A DNA stretch of 64,000 nt from Paraburkholderia guartelaensis (GTDB lineage Bacteria; Pseudomonadota; Gammaproteobacteria; Burkholderiales; Burkholderiaceae): contig NZ_SMOD01000004.1 of assembly GCF_004353905.1 (NCBI RefSeq), positions 285,684-349,683 of the forward strand, read 5' to 3'. The notes under the pieces were generated by a model that worked only from the letters and a program-made list of their open reading frames with translations, did not search any database and was not told where the DNA came from. Both the position numbers and the translations under genes were made by a program. How positions within the stretch are numbered: the first letter of the stretch is position 1; each line of letters begins with the position of its first letter. Of this stretch, positions 30,616-39,317 are shown piece after piece.

Positions 30616-30727
30616 CGGGGTTGGATCCTTCGGTGGCGCACCGTCGCGGCGTGAGACGGCGCTGGCAATAGCGTCGATTTTACCGCAGCCACGCCAGCCC
30701 ACGCTTGCGTCCCGATCGCAACACGGC

Positions 30728-31783
30728 TTACAGCGTGACCGCCGCCCCCGTATGCAGCGACTCCCGCAGCGCCTGACCGATGCGCGTGGCCTCCAGCGCG
30801 TCTTCGAGCGTCGCGCCGAGGCTCCCCTTCTCCGCGCCACCGGCCTTGCGCGCCGCGACTTCCGCGACGAACGCCTGCGCTTCGACCAGGAACGCCTCTT
30901 CGAAACGGTCGAAGAAGGTGGGTGTGCAAACGCTGCGCACGCCCGTCGAGTCATAGACATCGACGCGATTCGCGCGCGGAATGCGGCCGATCGCAAGCGC
31001 CCCCGCCGTGCCGATCACCTCGCTCGATGTGTCATTGCCGTGCGCCATCGTGCGCGAGGCGTAAAACATCGCGAGGCGACCGCCCTCGAACTCGCAGATC
31101 GCCACGCCGTTGTCCACGTCGCCCGATTCGCGCAGGCCTTCGTGCAGCGCGATTGCGCCCGCGGCGTACACACGTGTAGCGCGCGGCTTGCCGAGCAGCC
31201 AGCGCGCGACGTCGATGTCGTGGACCGTGCAGTCGAGGAAAATGCCGCCCGAAGTAGGCGCGAAGCGCACGAAAAAGCCTTCGGGATCGTTGAGGTCGCA
31301 GGTCTGCGAGCGCACCAGAAACGGCTTGCCGATCGCGCCCGCCTGCACTTTTGCGTAGGCATCCTGATAACTCGGATCGAAGCGGCGCATGAAGCCGATG
31401 GTCACCTGCCGGTCGGCATGACGACGCGACACGTTCACCACCCGCTCGCATTCGGCCACGTCGAGCGAGAGCGGCTTCTCGCAGAACACGTGCTTGCCCG
31501 CTTCGAGCGCCTGCACGATCTGCTCGGCGTGCAATGCCGAAGGCGTGACGAGCCACACCGCATCGACCGATTGATCGGCCAGCAGGTCGGCGTACTCGCC
31601 ATACAGCCGCGCGGCGGGCAGCGCCTCGCGCGCCCACGCGAGATCCGCTTCCAGCGGACTGCACGCGGCCGCGAGCGTTGCACCCGGCACGCGATACGCC
31701 AGGTTCTGCGCATGCCGCCGCCCCAACCTCCCAAGTCCCGCCACGCCCACGCGCAACGGCTGGGCACGATCGATTGCCTGCAT
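30728..31783 (-). CDS. Gfo/Idh/MocA-family dehydrogenase (second inositol dehydrogenase candidate)
   Basis: A 351-residue NAD(P)-dependent oxidoreductase with an N-terminal Rossmann motif GVAGLGRLGRRH (about 12-23), catalytic-site lysine in FCEKPLSL (about 100), and DCTVHDIDVARWLLG in the C-terminal domain. It is clearly a paralogue of the iolG product next to it. Likely substrates are scyllo-inositol or another inositol stereoisomer, which would widen the input of the pathway. This is inferred from position. It is the third gene of the rpiR-iolG operon, 31 bases after iolG, with a GAGGAG ribosome site. Confidence 0.85.
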   Translation of the reverse strand: MQAIDRAQPLRVGVAGLGRLGRRHAQNLAYRVPGATLAAACSPLEADLAWAREALPAARLYGEYADLLADQSVDAVWLVTPSALHAEQIVQALEAGKHVFCEKPLSLDVAECERVVNVSRRHADRQVTIGFMRRFDPSYQDAYAKVQAGAIGKPFLVRSQTCDLNDPEGFFVRFAPTSGGIFLDCTVHDIDVARWLLGKPRATRVYAAGAIALHEGLRESGDVDNGVAICEFEGGRLAMFYASRTMAHGNDTSSEVIGTAGALAIGRIPRANRVDVYDSTGVRSVCTPTFFDRFEEAFLVEAQAFVAEVAARKAGGAEKGSLGATLEDALEATRIGQALRESLHTGAAVTL

Positions 31784-31814
31784 CCCTGTTCTCCTCGCTT
31801 GATCAGCGCTCGTT

Positions 31815-32837
31815 TCAGTCGCCCAGCGTCACCACACGGCCCTCGCGCCACGACAGCGAGGCGGCTTCGGCCAGCTCCAGCGCCTTCAGTCCGTCGGCCA
31901 CCGACGTGCGCACCGGCACGCCCTGCGTCACCGCTTCGTGAAAGTGCGCCATTTCGCGCGCATAGGCCGCGCGATAGCGTTCGAGGAAGAACGCCTCGGG
32001 CACGTCCTGCGCGACAGCGGTCTTCGACCACGCCACCACTTCGGTCGGCTTCATGTTGCCGGCCTGCAGCATGCCCTCGCTGCCGAGCACCTCGAAGCGC
32101 TGGTCGTAGCCATAGGCCGCGCGCCGCGCCGTGTTGATCTGGCAAAGGCGCCCGCGCTTCGTGCGGATCGTCACCGCCGTCGAATCGATGTCGCCCGCAT
32201 CGGCAATCGCCGGATCGGACAGGCAGCTGCCTGTGGCGTGCACGCTCACCGCCTCGTCGTCGAGGATCCAGCGGAAGATGTCGAAGTCGTGGATCAGCAT
32301 GTCCTTGAAGATGCCGCCCGAGTGCTTGATGTATTCGACGGGCGGCGCGCCCGGATCGCGGCTCGTGACGATCAGCATTTCCGGCGTGCCGATCTCGCCT
32401 GCGTCGAGGCGCGTCTTGAGCGCGGCGAACGTGGGATCGTAGCGGCGCTGAAAGCCGATCATGGCCACGACGCCCGCGCGCTGAACGGCTTCTGCACAGG
32501 CGCGTGCGCGCTCGATGGTCAGGTCGACGGGCTTTTCGCAGAAGATATGCTTGCCCGCCGCGGCCGACTTGAGGATCAGTTCGGAGTGCGTATCGGTGCT
32601 CGAGCAGATTACCGTGGCGCCGATCGAAGCGTCGCCGAACGCGGCGTCGACATCCACGACCTGAGCGCCGTGCTGTGCGGCAAGCGCGGCGGCGGCTTCG
32701 CGATTGACATCGATCACGTACTTCAGACGCACGCCCGGCTGGCGCGCAAGATTGCCCGCATGAATGCGGCCAATGCGCCCCGCGCCGAATACCGCCACAT
32801 CCAGCGTTTTCGCTGCGCCGCTTGCTGCACTAGTCAT
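31815..32837 (-). CDS. iolG: Inositol 2-dehydrogenase
   Basis: A 340-residue Gfo/Idh/MocA protein that oxidises myo-inositol to 2-keto-myo-inositol with NAD, the first catabolic step. It has the Rossmann motif VFGAGRIGRIHAGN (about 16-29), FCEKPVDL, GFQRRYDPTF and the catalytic GGIFKDMLIHDFDIFRW segment found in IolG. I chose the ATG at 32837 because a GGAGG site precedes it. The frame extends 18 codons further into rpiR. The start overlaps the rpiR stop by eight bases, so regulator and enzyme are translationally coupled. Confidence 0.9.
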   Translation of the reverse strand: MTSAASGAAKTLDVAVFGAGRIGRIHAGNLARQPGVRLKYVIDVNREAAAALAAQHGAQVVDVDAAFGDASIGATVICSSTDTHSELILKSAAAGKHIFCEKPVDLTIERARACAEAVQRAGVVAMIGFQRRYDPTFAALKTRLDAGEIGTPEMLIVTSRDPGAPPVEYIKHSGGIFKDMLIHDFDIFRWILDDEAVSVHATGSCLSDPAIADAGDIDSTAVTIRTKRGRLCQINTARRAAYGYDQRFEVLGSEGMLQAGNMKPTEVVAWSKTAVAQDVPEAFFLERYRAAYAREMAHFHEAVTQGVPVRTSVADGLKALELAEAASLSWREGRVVTLGD

Positions 32838-33720
32838 CGTATCCTCCGGTGTCGGTCGATTCTTCCACGTTGAGTTCGAGCCGGTACGCAAGCGCGATGA
32901 AGAGCGCCTGGCACAGGCAGAAGGTGCTGGTGAGCGAGCGGAACGCGAACGCGCTCCCCTCCTTCACATAGAGCTGCGCGTTCGCGTGGCGCGCGAGCGG
33001 CGAGAGCTGGCTGTCGGTGATGACGAGCGTTTTGGCGTGATGCTGCTGCGCGACGCGCAGGCAGTACTGCGTCTCTTTCCCATAGGGCGCGAAGCTGATG
33101 GCGATCACCACGTCGCCCTTCTTCACGCTGCGAATCTGTTCGTGGTACATGCCGCCGAGCCCCGAGACGAGGTGCACGCGTTTGCGCGTGTGCTGCAAGG
33201 CATAGGCGATGTAGCTCGCCACCGGAAACGAGCGGCGCACGCCGATCACGTAGATGTTGTCCGCCTGCTCGAGCATCTTCACGGCCTCGTCGAACTGCGC
33301 GCCGTCGAGGCCCGCTTCGAGTTCGTCGAGTCCGCTGCGGCACGCGCCGATGAATTCACGCGCCACGGCGCCGCCCATCTCCGGGCTCGCCTCGCCCTCC
33401 TTGGCGTCGATCAGCTGGCGAATGCGCTGCTGATAGCTCGTGGCCGAGGCGCCCTGCCCCGCATAGGCCTGACGGAACACCGCCTGCAGATCGGAGAAGC
33501 CCGAGAAGCCGAAGCGCTGCGCAAAGCGCACCACCGCCGAAGGATGCACGCCACAGCTCGCGGCAATGTCGCTCGTGCGGTCCATCATCACGCTCGCGCG
33601 GTGCTGCTCGATGTAGGTCGCGATGCTTTTCAGCTGACGCGGCAGCGCCTCGTAATCGTGTGCGATGCGCTGCATCAATTCGTCTACGCCTGCTACGGCG
33701 TCGGTTGTGTCATCCGCCAT
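32830..33720 (-). CDS. RpiR-family regulator, likely IolR repressor
   Basis: A 296-residue RpiR-type regulator. The N-terminal helix-turn-helix covers about residues 15-90 (SDIAASCGVHPSAVVRFAQRFGF). A SIS sugar-phosphate-binding domain follows (about 125-270: NIYVIGVRRSFPVASYIAY, GDVVIAISFAPYGKET). In alpha- and beta-proteobacterial inositol clusters this protein represses the iol genes until an inositol-derived phosphate binds. I chose the ATG at 33720 because AGGAAA precedes it. The frame extends 20 codons further. The promoter overlaps a GGAA-N6-TTCC site, suggesting autoregulation. Confidence 0.9.
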   Translation of the reverse strand: MADDTTDAVAGVDELMQRIAHDYEALPRQLKSIATYIEQHRASVMMDRTSDIAASCGVHPSAVVRFAQRFGFSGFSDLQAVFRQAYAGQGASATSYQQRIRQLIDAKEGEASPEMGGAVAREFIGACRSGLDELEAGLDGAQFDEAVKMLEQADNIYVIGVRRSFPVASYIAYALQHTRKRVHLVSGLGGMYHEQIRSVKKGDVVIAISFAPYGKETQYCLRVAQQHHAKTLVITDSQLSPLARHANAQLYVKEGSAFAFRSLTSTFCLCQALFIALAYRLELNVEESTDTGGYDD

Positions 33721-33798
33721 GATTGTTTTCCTCGGCTGGTTGCCGCACTGCCGCAAAGCCTTACCAGGCCTCGATTCCACGGCATGCCGACGGAGCCG

Positions 33799-33827
33799 AT
33801 TATAGGCAGCGTGTCACACGAATGGAA
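33799..33827 (-). promoter_or_regulatory. Promoter of rpiR-iolG-dehydrogenase
   Basis: On the minus strand TTCCAT (33827-33822) and a perfect TATAAT (33804-33799) are 17 bp apart. The -35 lies inside the GGAA-N6-TTCC operator. Confidence 0.6.
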
Positions 33828-33837
33828 CAGATTTTCC
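33824..33837. promoter_or_regulatory. Candidate IolR operator, GGAA-N6-TTCC
   Basis: GGAACAGATTTTCC matches GGAA-N6-TTCC, the motif reported for RpiR-type IolR regulators in alpha-proteobacteria. Here the arms extend to AATGGAA and TTCCATT. It sits on the rpiR -35. Confidence 0.7.
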
Positions 33838-33845
33838 ATTTTTAT

Positions 33846-33868
33846 TTGCAATGAAATTTTCGTTGCAA
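33846..33868. promoter_or_regulatory. Second palindrome in the iol control region
   Basis: A 23-bp imperfect palindrome has TTGCAA at both ends and TGAA/TTCG inside. Its right arm (33863-33868) doubles as the -35 of the importer promoter, so a bound repressor would block RNA polymerase. Confidence 0.6.
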
Positions 33869-33891
33869 GTCGCGAGGCGATGTCCTACTCT
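33863..33891 (+). promoter_or_regulatory. Promoter of the inositol importer-iolCDEB operon
   Basis: TTGCAA (33863-33868) and TACTCT (33886-33891) are 17 bp apart. The predicted start is near 33898, giving a leader of roughly 100 bases before the ATG. Confidence 0.5.
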
Positions 33892-33995
33892 TGTCGATGA
33901 GCGCGGCAGCTGGTGCAGGTAACAAGCGGCATGTCAAAAGCGCGGCTGCGGCATTCACCCCAAGAACGAACGACAGACCGAGAAAGGTGGAGACA

Positions 33996-35057
33996 ATGAC
34001 TCAACGCAAGGGCAAGACCATGCTCCGGAGGTTGGCCGCAGTGCTCGCGCTGGCAGCGGGCATGACTGGTGCGAGCGTGCTCAGCGCACAAACGGCGCAA
34101 GCCGCCGACGCGCATTTCGTGCTGATCAGCCACGCGCCCGATTCCGACTCGTGGTGGAACACGATCAAGAACGCCATCAAGCAGGCCGACGAAGACTGGA
34201 ACGTCGAGACCGACTACCGCAATCCACCCAACGGCGACATCGCCGACATGTCGCGCCTGATCGAACAGGCCGCCGCGCGTAACTACGACGGCGTGATCGT
34301 CACCATCGCCGACTACGATGTGCTCAAGAGCTCCATCGGCAAGGTCACGGAAAAGAAGATCCCGCTCGTGACGATCAACTCGGGCACCGAGGAACAGAGC
34401 GCGAAGCTCGGCGCGATCATGCACGTGGGTCAGCCTGAATATGTAGCGGGCCACGCAGCCGGCGAAAAGGCCAAGGCCGCCGGCGTGAAGTCGTTCCTGT
34501 GCGTGAATCACTTCGCGACCAACGCCGTGTCGTTCGAACGCTGCCGCGGCTTTGCCGATGCGCTCGGCGTGGACTACAAGACCTCGACGATCGACTCCGG
34601 CCAGGACCCGACGGAAATCCAGTCGAAGGTGAGCGCGTATCTGCGCAACCATCCGAACACGGGCGCGATCCTCACGCTCGGCCCGGTGCCGGCGGCCGCT
34701 ACGCTCAAGGCGATCGACCAGATGGGCCTCGCGGGCAAGATCTACTTCTGCACGTTCGACTTCTCGGATGACATCGCCAAGGCGATCCGCGCGGGCACCA
34801 TCCAGTTCGCGATCGACCAGCAGCCGTACCTGCAGGGCTACATCCCCGTGGCCGTGCTCGCGATCGTGAAGAAGGAGCACACCACCGACCCGCAGAAGAT
34901 CCGCCAGATCCTCGAAGCGAATCCGAAGTTCAAGCAGCGCCTTGAAACCTATGGCCTGCAACCCTCGTACGGTCCGAAGAATATTCGCTCGGGTCCGGGC
35001 TTCATCACGAAGGAGAATCTCGACAAGGTCGTGAAGTACGCAGGTCAGTATCGCTAA
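33996..35057 (+). CDS. Periplasmic sugar/inositol-binding protein of an ABC importer
   Basis: A 353-residue periplasmic binding protein of the ribose/inositol type (Peripla_BP_4). The signal peptide ends in SAQTAQA, so the mature protein should start near ADAHFVLISH. It delivers the sugar, most likely myo-inositol given the neighbours, to the permease. Ligand-site segments include HAPDSDSWWNTIKNAI and TFDFSDDIAKAI. An AAAGGTGGAG ribosome site supports the ATG at 33996, and the longer upstream frame would spoil the signal peptide. It is the first gene of the importer-iolCDEB transcript. Confidence 0.9.
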   Translation: MTQRKGKTMLRRLAAVLALAAGMTGASVLSAQTAQAADAHFVLISHAPDSDSWWNTIKNAIKQADEDWNVETDYRNPPNGDIADMSRLIEQAAARNYDGVIVTIADYDVLKSSIGKVTEKKIPLVTINSGTEEQSAKLGAIMHVGQPEYVAGHAAGEKAKAAGVKSFLCVNHFATNAVSFERCRGFADALGVDYKTSTIDSGQDPTEIQSKVSAYLRNHPNTGAILTLGPVPAAATLKAIDQMGLAGKIYFCTFDFSDDIAKAIRAGTIQFAIDQQPYLQGYIPVAVLAIVKKEHTTDPQKIRQILEANPKFKQRLETYGLQPSYGPKNIRSGPGFITKENLDKVVKYAGQYR

Positions 35058-35069
35058 GCATTTTTCGTC

Positions 35070-35089
35070 AGCCACGCGCGGCGGTGGCT
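35070..35089 (+). other. Intercistronic hairpin after the binding-protein gene
   Basis: AGCCAC pairs with GTGGCT around a G/C-rich loop, 12 bases past the stop and without a T-run. Such hairpins often raise the level of binding-protein message over the permease. The rest of the 237-base gap to the permease gene holds no gene that I can recognise. Confidence 0.4.
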
Positions 35090-35294
35090 AGCATCTTCCG
35101 ATGCCCATCGCCTCTCGCCAGCCTCGCCGCGCGCCATTCACCGTGTTGCTTCTACTGCAAGGCAGTCGCTTGTAGGGAATGCGCTCGGGTATTTGAGCCA
35201 ACGCAGACGCGAATACGCCTGCCACGGCCGATCGCCTTGCATAAGACCAGCGTAAGGCGCTAAAGCACCAACTCTGGTCGATATAGGAGACATC

Positions 35295-36458
35295 ATGGGT
35301 GTAGCCGGCAAACACTTCCCCTCGCACGCTCCGGAGAGCGGCGCGCAAGACGCGCCCACGCCGCAGCCTGGCGCCAGCGATGAACGCGTGCGCCGCGAAT
35401 CGTGGTTCGGCCATCTGCTCGGCCGCCCCGAATTCGCTGCGATTTCCGGCACCGTGCTGGTCTTCGCCGTCTTCGCGATCGGCGCGGGCGGCTCGGGCAT
35501 GTTCGATCTCGACGGTGTGATGAACTGGTCCCAGGTCGCCGCCTACCTCGGCATCCTGAGCGTCGGCGCGTGCCTGCTGATGATCGCCGGCGAGTTCGAC
35601 CTCTCCATCGGCTCGATGATCGGCTTCGCCGGCATGATGGTGGCGATCCCCACGATGTACTTCCACTGGCCCATCGCGCTTTCCATTCTGTTCGCGTTCG
35701 TGGGCTGCACCGCGCTCGGCGCGCTCAACGGCTACCTCGTGATGCGCACGCGGCTGCCTTCGTTCATCGTCACGCTCGCGTTCCTCTTCATCCTGCGCGG
35801 CCTGACGCTTGCGCTCTCGATCATGTTCGCCGACCGCACGATCGTCTCGGGCGTGGGCGACGTGGCCAAAGCCGACTTCGTGACCAACCTGCTCTTTCAC
35901 GGCACGGCGTTCAAAGGCCTGTTCGTGGCGCTCGCGCATATCGGCATCGGCAAGATGCTCGACAACGGCCAGCCGCTCGTGCCGGGCGTCCCCAAGGTGA
36001 TTCTCTGGTGGTTCGCGCTCGTGGCAATCGGCGCATTCGTGCTCGCCAAGACGCGCTACGGCAACTGGATTCTCGCCGTGGGTGGTGACTCCAACGCCGC
36101 GAAGAACGTGGGTGTGCCTGTGAAGCGCGTGAAGATCTCGCTCTTCATGCTCACCGCGTTCTGCTCGTGCCTCTTCGCCGTGCTGCAAGTGTGCGACATC
36201 GGTTCGGCCGCTGCCGACCGTGGGCTGCAGAAGGAATTCGAAGCGATCATCGCCGCGGTGATCGGCGGCACGCTGCTCACGGGCGGCTATGGCTCGGTGA
36301 TCGGTGCGGCATTCGGCGCGCTCATCTTCGGCGTCGTGCAGATCGGCATCACTTACACAAACATCGATTCGGACTGGTTCCGCGTGTTCCTCGGCGTGAT
36401 GCTGCTCATTGCCGTGCTCTTCAATCACTACGTGCGCCGCCGCGTCGCGCAATCGTAA
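35295..36458 (+). CDS. Inositol/sugar ABC transporter permease
   Basis: A 387-residue inner-membrane permease of the RbsC/BPD_transp_2 family with about nine to ten hydrophobic segments. Family marks are ACLLMIAGEFDLSIGSMIGFAG (the D-L-S-x-G segment) and the EAIIAAVIGGTLLTGGYGSVIGA loop that contacts the ATPase. A hydrophilic N-terminal extension of about 45 residues is longer than in RbsC. An AGGAGA ribosome site precedes the ATG. The ATPase gene follows after 13 bases. Confidence 0.92.
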   Translation: MGVAGKHFPSHAPESGAQDAPTPQPGASDERVRRESWFGHLLGRPEFAAISGTVLVFAVFAIGAGGSGMFDLDGVMNWSQVAAYLGILSVGACLLMIAGEFDLSIGSMIGFAGMMVAIPTMYFHWPIALSILFAFVGCTALGALNGYLVMRTRLPSFIVTLAFLFILRGLTLALSIMFADRTIVSGVGDVAKADFVTNLLFHGTAFKGLFVALAHIGIGKMLDNGQPLVPGVPKVILWWFALVAIGAFVLAKTRYGNWILAVGGDSNAAKNVGVPVKRVKISLFMLTAFCSCLFAVLQVCDIGSAAADRGLQKEFEAIIAAVIGGTLLTGGYGSVIGAAFGALIFGVVQIGITYTNIDSDWFRVFLGVMLLIAVLFNHYVRRRVAQS

Positions 36459-36471
36459 GCCGGAGGCTCAA

Positions 36472-37281
36472 ATGTCCGACACTCAAAACACCGCAGACGG
36501 CGACACGATTCTCGCGCTCGAGAATGTCAGCAAGTACTTCGGCAAGGTCATCGCACTGAACGGCGTCACGCTGCGCTTGAAGCGCGGCGAGGTGCACTGT
36601 CTGCTCGGCGACAACGGCGCGGGCAAGTCCACGCTCATCAAGACGCTCGCCGGCGTGCACCAGCCGACCTCCGGCCAGTATTTCGTGGACGGCAAGCCCG
36701 TGATGTTCGATTCGCCGAAAGACGCGCTCGATCTCGGCATCGCCACCGTCTACCAGGATCTCGCGCTCGTGCCGCTGCTCTCGGTCGCGCGCAACTTCTT
36801 CATGGGCCGCGAGCCACAGAAGAAGCTCTTCGGCTTCATCAACGTGATGGATCTCGATGCGAGCGCAGCGATCGCGAAGGATCGCCTCGCCGGGATGGGC
36901 ATCAACGTGCGCGACCCGCATCAGGCCATCGGCACGATGTCGGGCGGCGAGAAACAATGTCTCGCGATCGCACGCGCCATTCACTTCGGCGCACGCGTGC
37001 TGATTCTCGACGAGCCGACCGCGGCGCTCGGCGTAAAGCAGAGCTTCAACGTGCTCAAGCTGATTCACGCCGCGCGTGCGAAGGGCATTTCGGTGATCTT
37101 CATCACCCACAACGTGCACCACGCCTACCCCATCGGCGACTCGTTCACGCTGCTCAATCGCGGTCGCTCGCTCGGGACCTATACGAAGGACACGATCAGC
37201 AAGAACGAAGTGCTCGACATGATGGCAGGCGGCGCGGAGATGCAGAAGATGATCGCCGAACTCGACGGCGCGACCATCTGA
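36472..37281 (+). CDS. Inositol/sugar ABC transporter ATPase (single-domain)
   Basis: A 269-residue ATPase that powers the importer. Walker A is GDNGAGKST (about 45-53), the signature is MSGGEKQ, Walker B is VLILDEPT, and the H-loop is FITHN. Ribose-type importers usually use a duplicated ATPase of about 500 residues. This one has a single nucleotide-binding domain, as in the FrcA type, so it must work as a homodimer. I chose the ATG at 36472 because CGGAGG precedes it. Confidence 0.92.
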   Translation: MSDTQNTADGDTILALENVSKYFGKVIALNGVTLRLKRGEVHCLLGDNGAGKSTLIKTLAGVHQPTSGQYFVDGKPVMFDSPKDALDLGIATVYQDLALVPLLSVARNFFMGREPQKKLFGFINVMDLDASAAIAKDRLAGMGINVRDPHQAIGTMSGGEKQCLAIARAIHFGARVLILDEPTAALGVKQSFNVLKLIHAARAKGISVIFITHNVHHAYPIGDSFTLLNRGRSLGTYTKDTISKNEVLDMMAGGAEMQKMIAELDGATI

Positions 37282-37316
37282 GCGCGCGCACGGCACAGCA
37301 CTCAACAGGAATTCAC

Positions 37317-39317
37317 ATGGCTCTGACTCGTTCCACTCCAAGCCGCTTCGCCGCCGGACGCACCCGCGACATCGTCTGCCTCGGACGCCTGGGCGTCGAT
37401 CTCTACGCTCAACAGGTGGGTGCGCGGCTCGAAGACGTCTCCACCTTTGCGAAGTATCTGGGCGGCTCCTCCGCGAACATCGCCTTCGGCTGCGCGCGTC
37501 TTGGCCTGAAGTCGGCCATGCTCACGCGCGTGGGCGACGACCATATGGGGCGCTTCCTCGTCGAAACGCTCACGAAGGAAGGCTGCGACACGAGCCATGT
37601 GCGCGTGGACCAAGAACGACTCACGGCGCTCGTGCTGCTGGGCCTCAAAGACCGCGACACGTTCCCGCTCATTTTCTACCGCGAGGACTGTGCCGACATG
37701 GCCGTCGATTCGGGCGACTTCGACGAAGCCTTCATCGCTTCCTCGAAAGCGCTGCTCATTACCGGCACGCACTTCTCGACCGAGCAGGTGAACCGCACGA
37801 GCCTCACCGCGCTCGAGTACGCGCGCCGCAACAACGTGCGCACTGTGCTCGACATCGACTACCGTCCCGTGCTCTGGGGCCTCACGGGGAAGGCGGACGG
37901 CGAGACGCGCTTCGTCGCAAGCGAAGGCGTGAGCGCGCATTTGCAGCGCATCCTGCCGCATTTCGATCTCGTGATCGGCACCGAGGAAGAGTTCCGCATT
38001 GCAGGCGGCAAGGAATCGCTCGTCGATGCGCTCAAGCGCGTGCGCGAAGTCTCGGGCGCGACGCTGCTCGTCAAACGCGGGCCGCTCGGCTGCCAGATCG
38101 TGGAAGGCGCGGTGCCCGTCTCGATGGACGATCTGCCGATGCAGCGCGGCGTCGAAGTCGAAGTGCTCAACGTGCTCGGCGCGGGCGACGCTTTCGCCTC
38201 CGGCTTTCTTTCGGGCTGGCTGCGCGACGCCTCGCTCGAGGATTGCGCACGCTCGGCCAACGCGTGCGGCGCCCTCGTCGTCTCGCGGCACGGCTGCGCG
38301 CCCGCCATGCCGACGCCCGTGGAACTCGACTACTTCCTGCGCGAAGCGGCCGCGGACCCCGTGCGCATGCGCCGCCCCGACCGCGACGCGACGCTCGCGC
38401 GCCTGCATCGCGTGACGCCCGCGCGCAAGCAGCACGACGAAGTGCTCGGCTTCGCGTTCGATCATCGCAACCAGTTCTTCGATCTCGCGCAGCAGACCGG
38501 CGTAAGCGAAGCGCGCATTTCGTATCTGAAGAATCTCTTCGTCGAGGCCGTGGCGCAGACCGAGCGCACGCTCGGTTTGCAAGGACGCATCGGTGTCCTG
38601 ATCGATGACCGCTACGGCCAGGATGCGCTCAACGCCGCGACCGGCCGCGGCTGGTGGATCGGCCGCCCGGTCGAGTTGCCGGGCTCCGTGCCGCTCGTGT
38701 TCGACCATGGCCGCTCGATCGGCACGACGCTCGCGTCCTGGCCCATCGACCACACGGTGAAGTGCCTCGTGCAGTTCCATCCGGACGAGCCCATCGAACA
38801 GCGTCTCGAACAGGAAGCGCAGCTGCGCGCGCTTTACGACGCCACCCAGGCGAGCGGCCACGAACTGCTGCTCGAAGTGATTCCGCCGAAGCTTAACGGC
38901 AAACCGAATGCACCCGATACGGTCTATCGTGCGCTCAAGCGGCTCTACAACATCGGTCTCTACCCGGAGTGGTGGAAGCTAGAGCCGATGGGCGCCGCGC
39001 AATGGCGCGAGATCGACGCGCTGATCGCCGAGCGCGACCCGTATTGCCGCGGCGTCGTACTGCTCGGGCTCTCCGCGCCTATCGACCAGCTCGTGGAGGG
39101 TTTCCGCGCGGCGGCCGCCTCGAACACGTGCCGGGGCTTCACGGTGGGCCGCTCGATCTTCTACGAGCCGAGCCTCGCCTGGCTCGCAGGTGAAATTGGC
39201 GACGACGAAGTGATCGCCCGCGCGCGCCGCGCATTCGAAACGCTGATCGGCGCGTGGCGCGCCGCGCGCACCGATGCTCAGGGCACGCACGACAACCATG
39301 AGGAGAAGGCGGCATGA
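37317..39317 (+). CDS. iolC: IolC 5-dehydro-2-deoxygluconokinase fused to DUF2090 aldolase-like domain
   Basis: A 666-residue two-domain protein. Residues about 15-335 are a PfkB kinase (YLGGSSANIAFGCARLG near the start, LGAGDAFASGF for the catalytic base). It phosphorylates 5-dehydro-2-deoxygluconate (DKG). Residues about 350-650 are DUF2090, a TIM-barrel aldolase-like domain (EVLGFAFDHRNQFFD, VLIDDRYGQDAL), proposed to cleave DKG phosphate into malonate semialdehyde and dihydroxyacetone phosphate. This would explain the absence of a separate iolJ. Start: ATG at 37317 with CAGGA upstream. The frame runs far into the ATPase gene and that part is ignored. The stop overlaps iolD (ATGA). Confidence 0.92.
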   Translation: MALTRSTPSRFAAGRTRDIVCLGRLGVDLYAQQVGARLEDVSTFAKYLGGSSANIAFGCARLGLKSAMLTRVGDDHMGRFLVETLTKEGCDTSHVRVDQERLTALVLLGLKDRDTFPLIFYREDCADMAVDSGDFDEAFIASSKALLITGTHFSTEQVNRTSLTALEYARRNNVRTVLDIDYRPVLWGLTGKADGETRFVASEGVSAHLQRILPHFDLVIGTEEEFRIAGGKESLVDALKRVREVSGATLLVKRGPLGCQIVEGAVPVSMDDLPMQRGVEVEVLNVLGAGDAFASGFLSGWLRDASLEDCARSANACGALVVSRHGCAPAMPTPVELDYFLREAAADPVRMRRPDRDATLARLHRVTPARKQHDEVLGFAFDHRNQFFDLAQQTGVSEARISYLKNLFVEAVAQTERTLGLQGRIGVLIDDRYGQDALNAATGRGWWIGRPVELPGSVPLVFDHGRSIGTTLASWPIDHTVKCLVQFHPDEPIEQRLEQEAQLRALYDATQASGHELLLEVIPPKLNGKPNAPDTVYRALKRLYNIGLYPEWWKLEPMGAAQWREIDALIAERDPYCRGVVLLGLSAPIDQLVEGFRAAAASNTCRGFTVGRSIFYEPSLAWLAGEIGDDEVIARARRAFETLIGAWRAARTDAQGTHDNHEEKAA

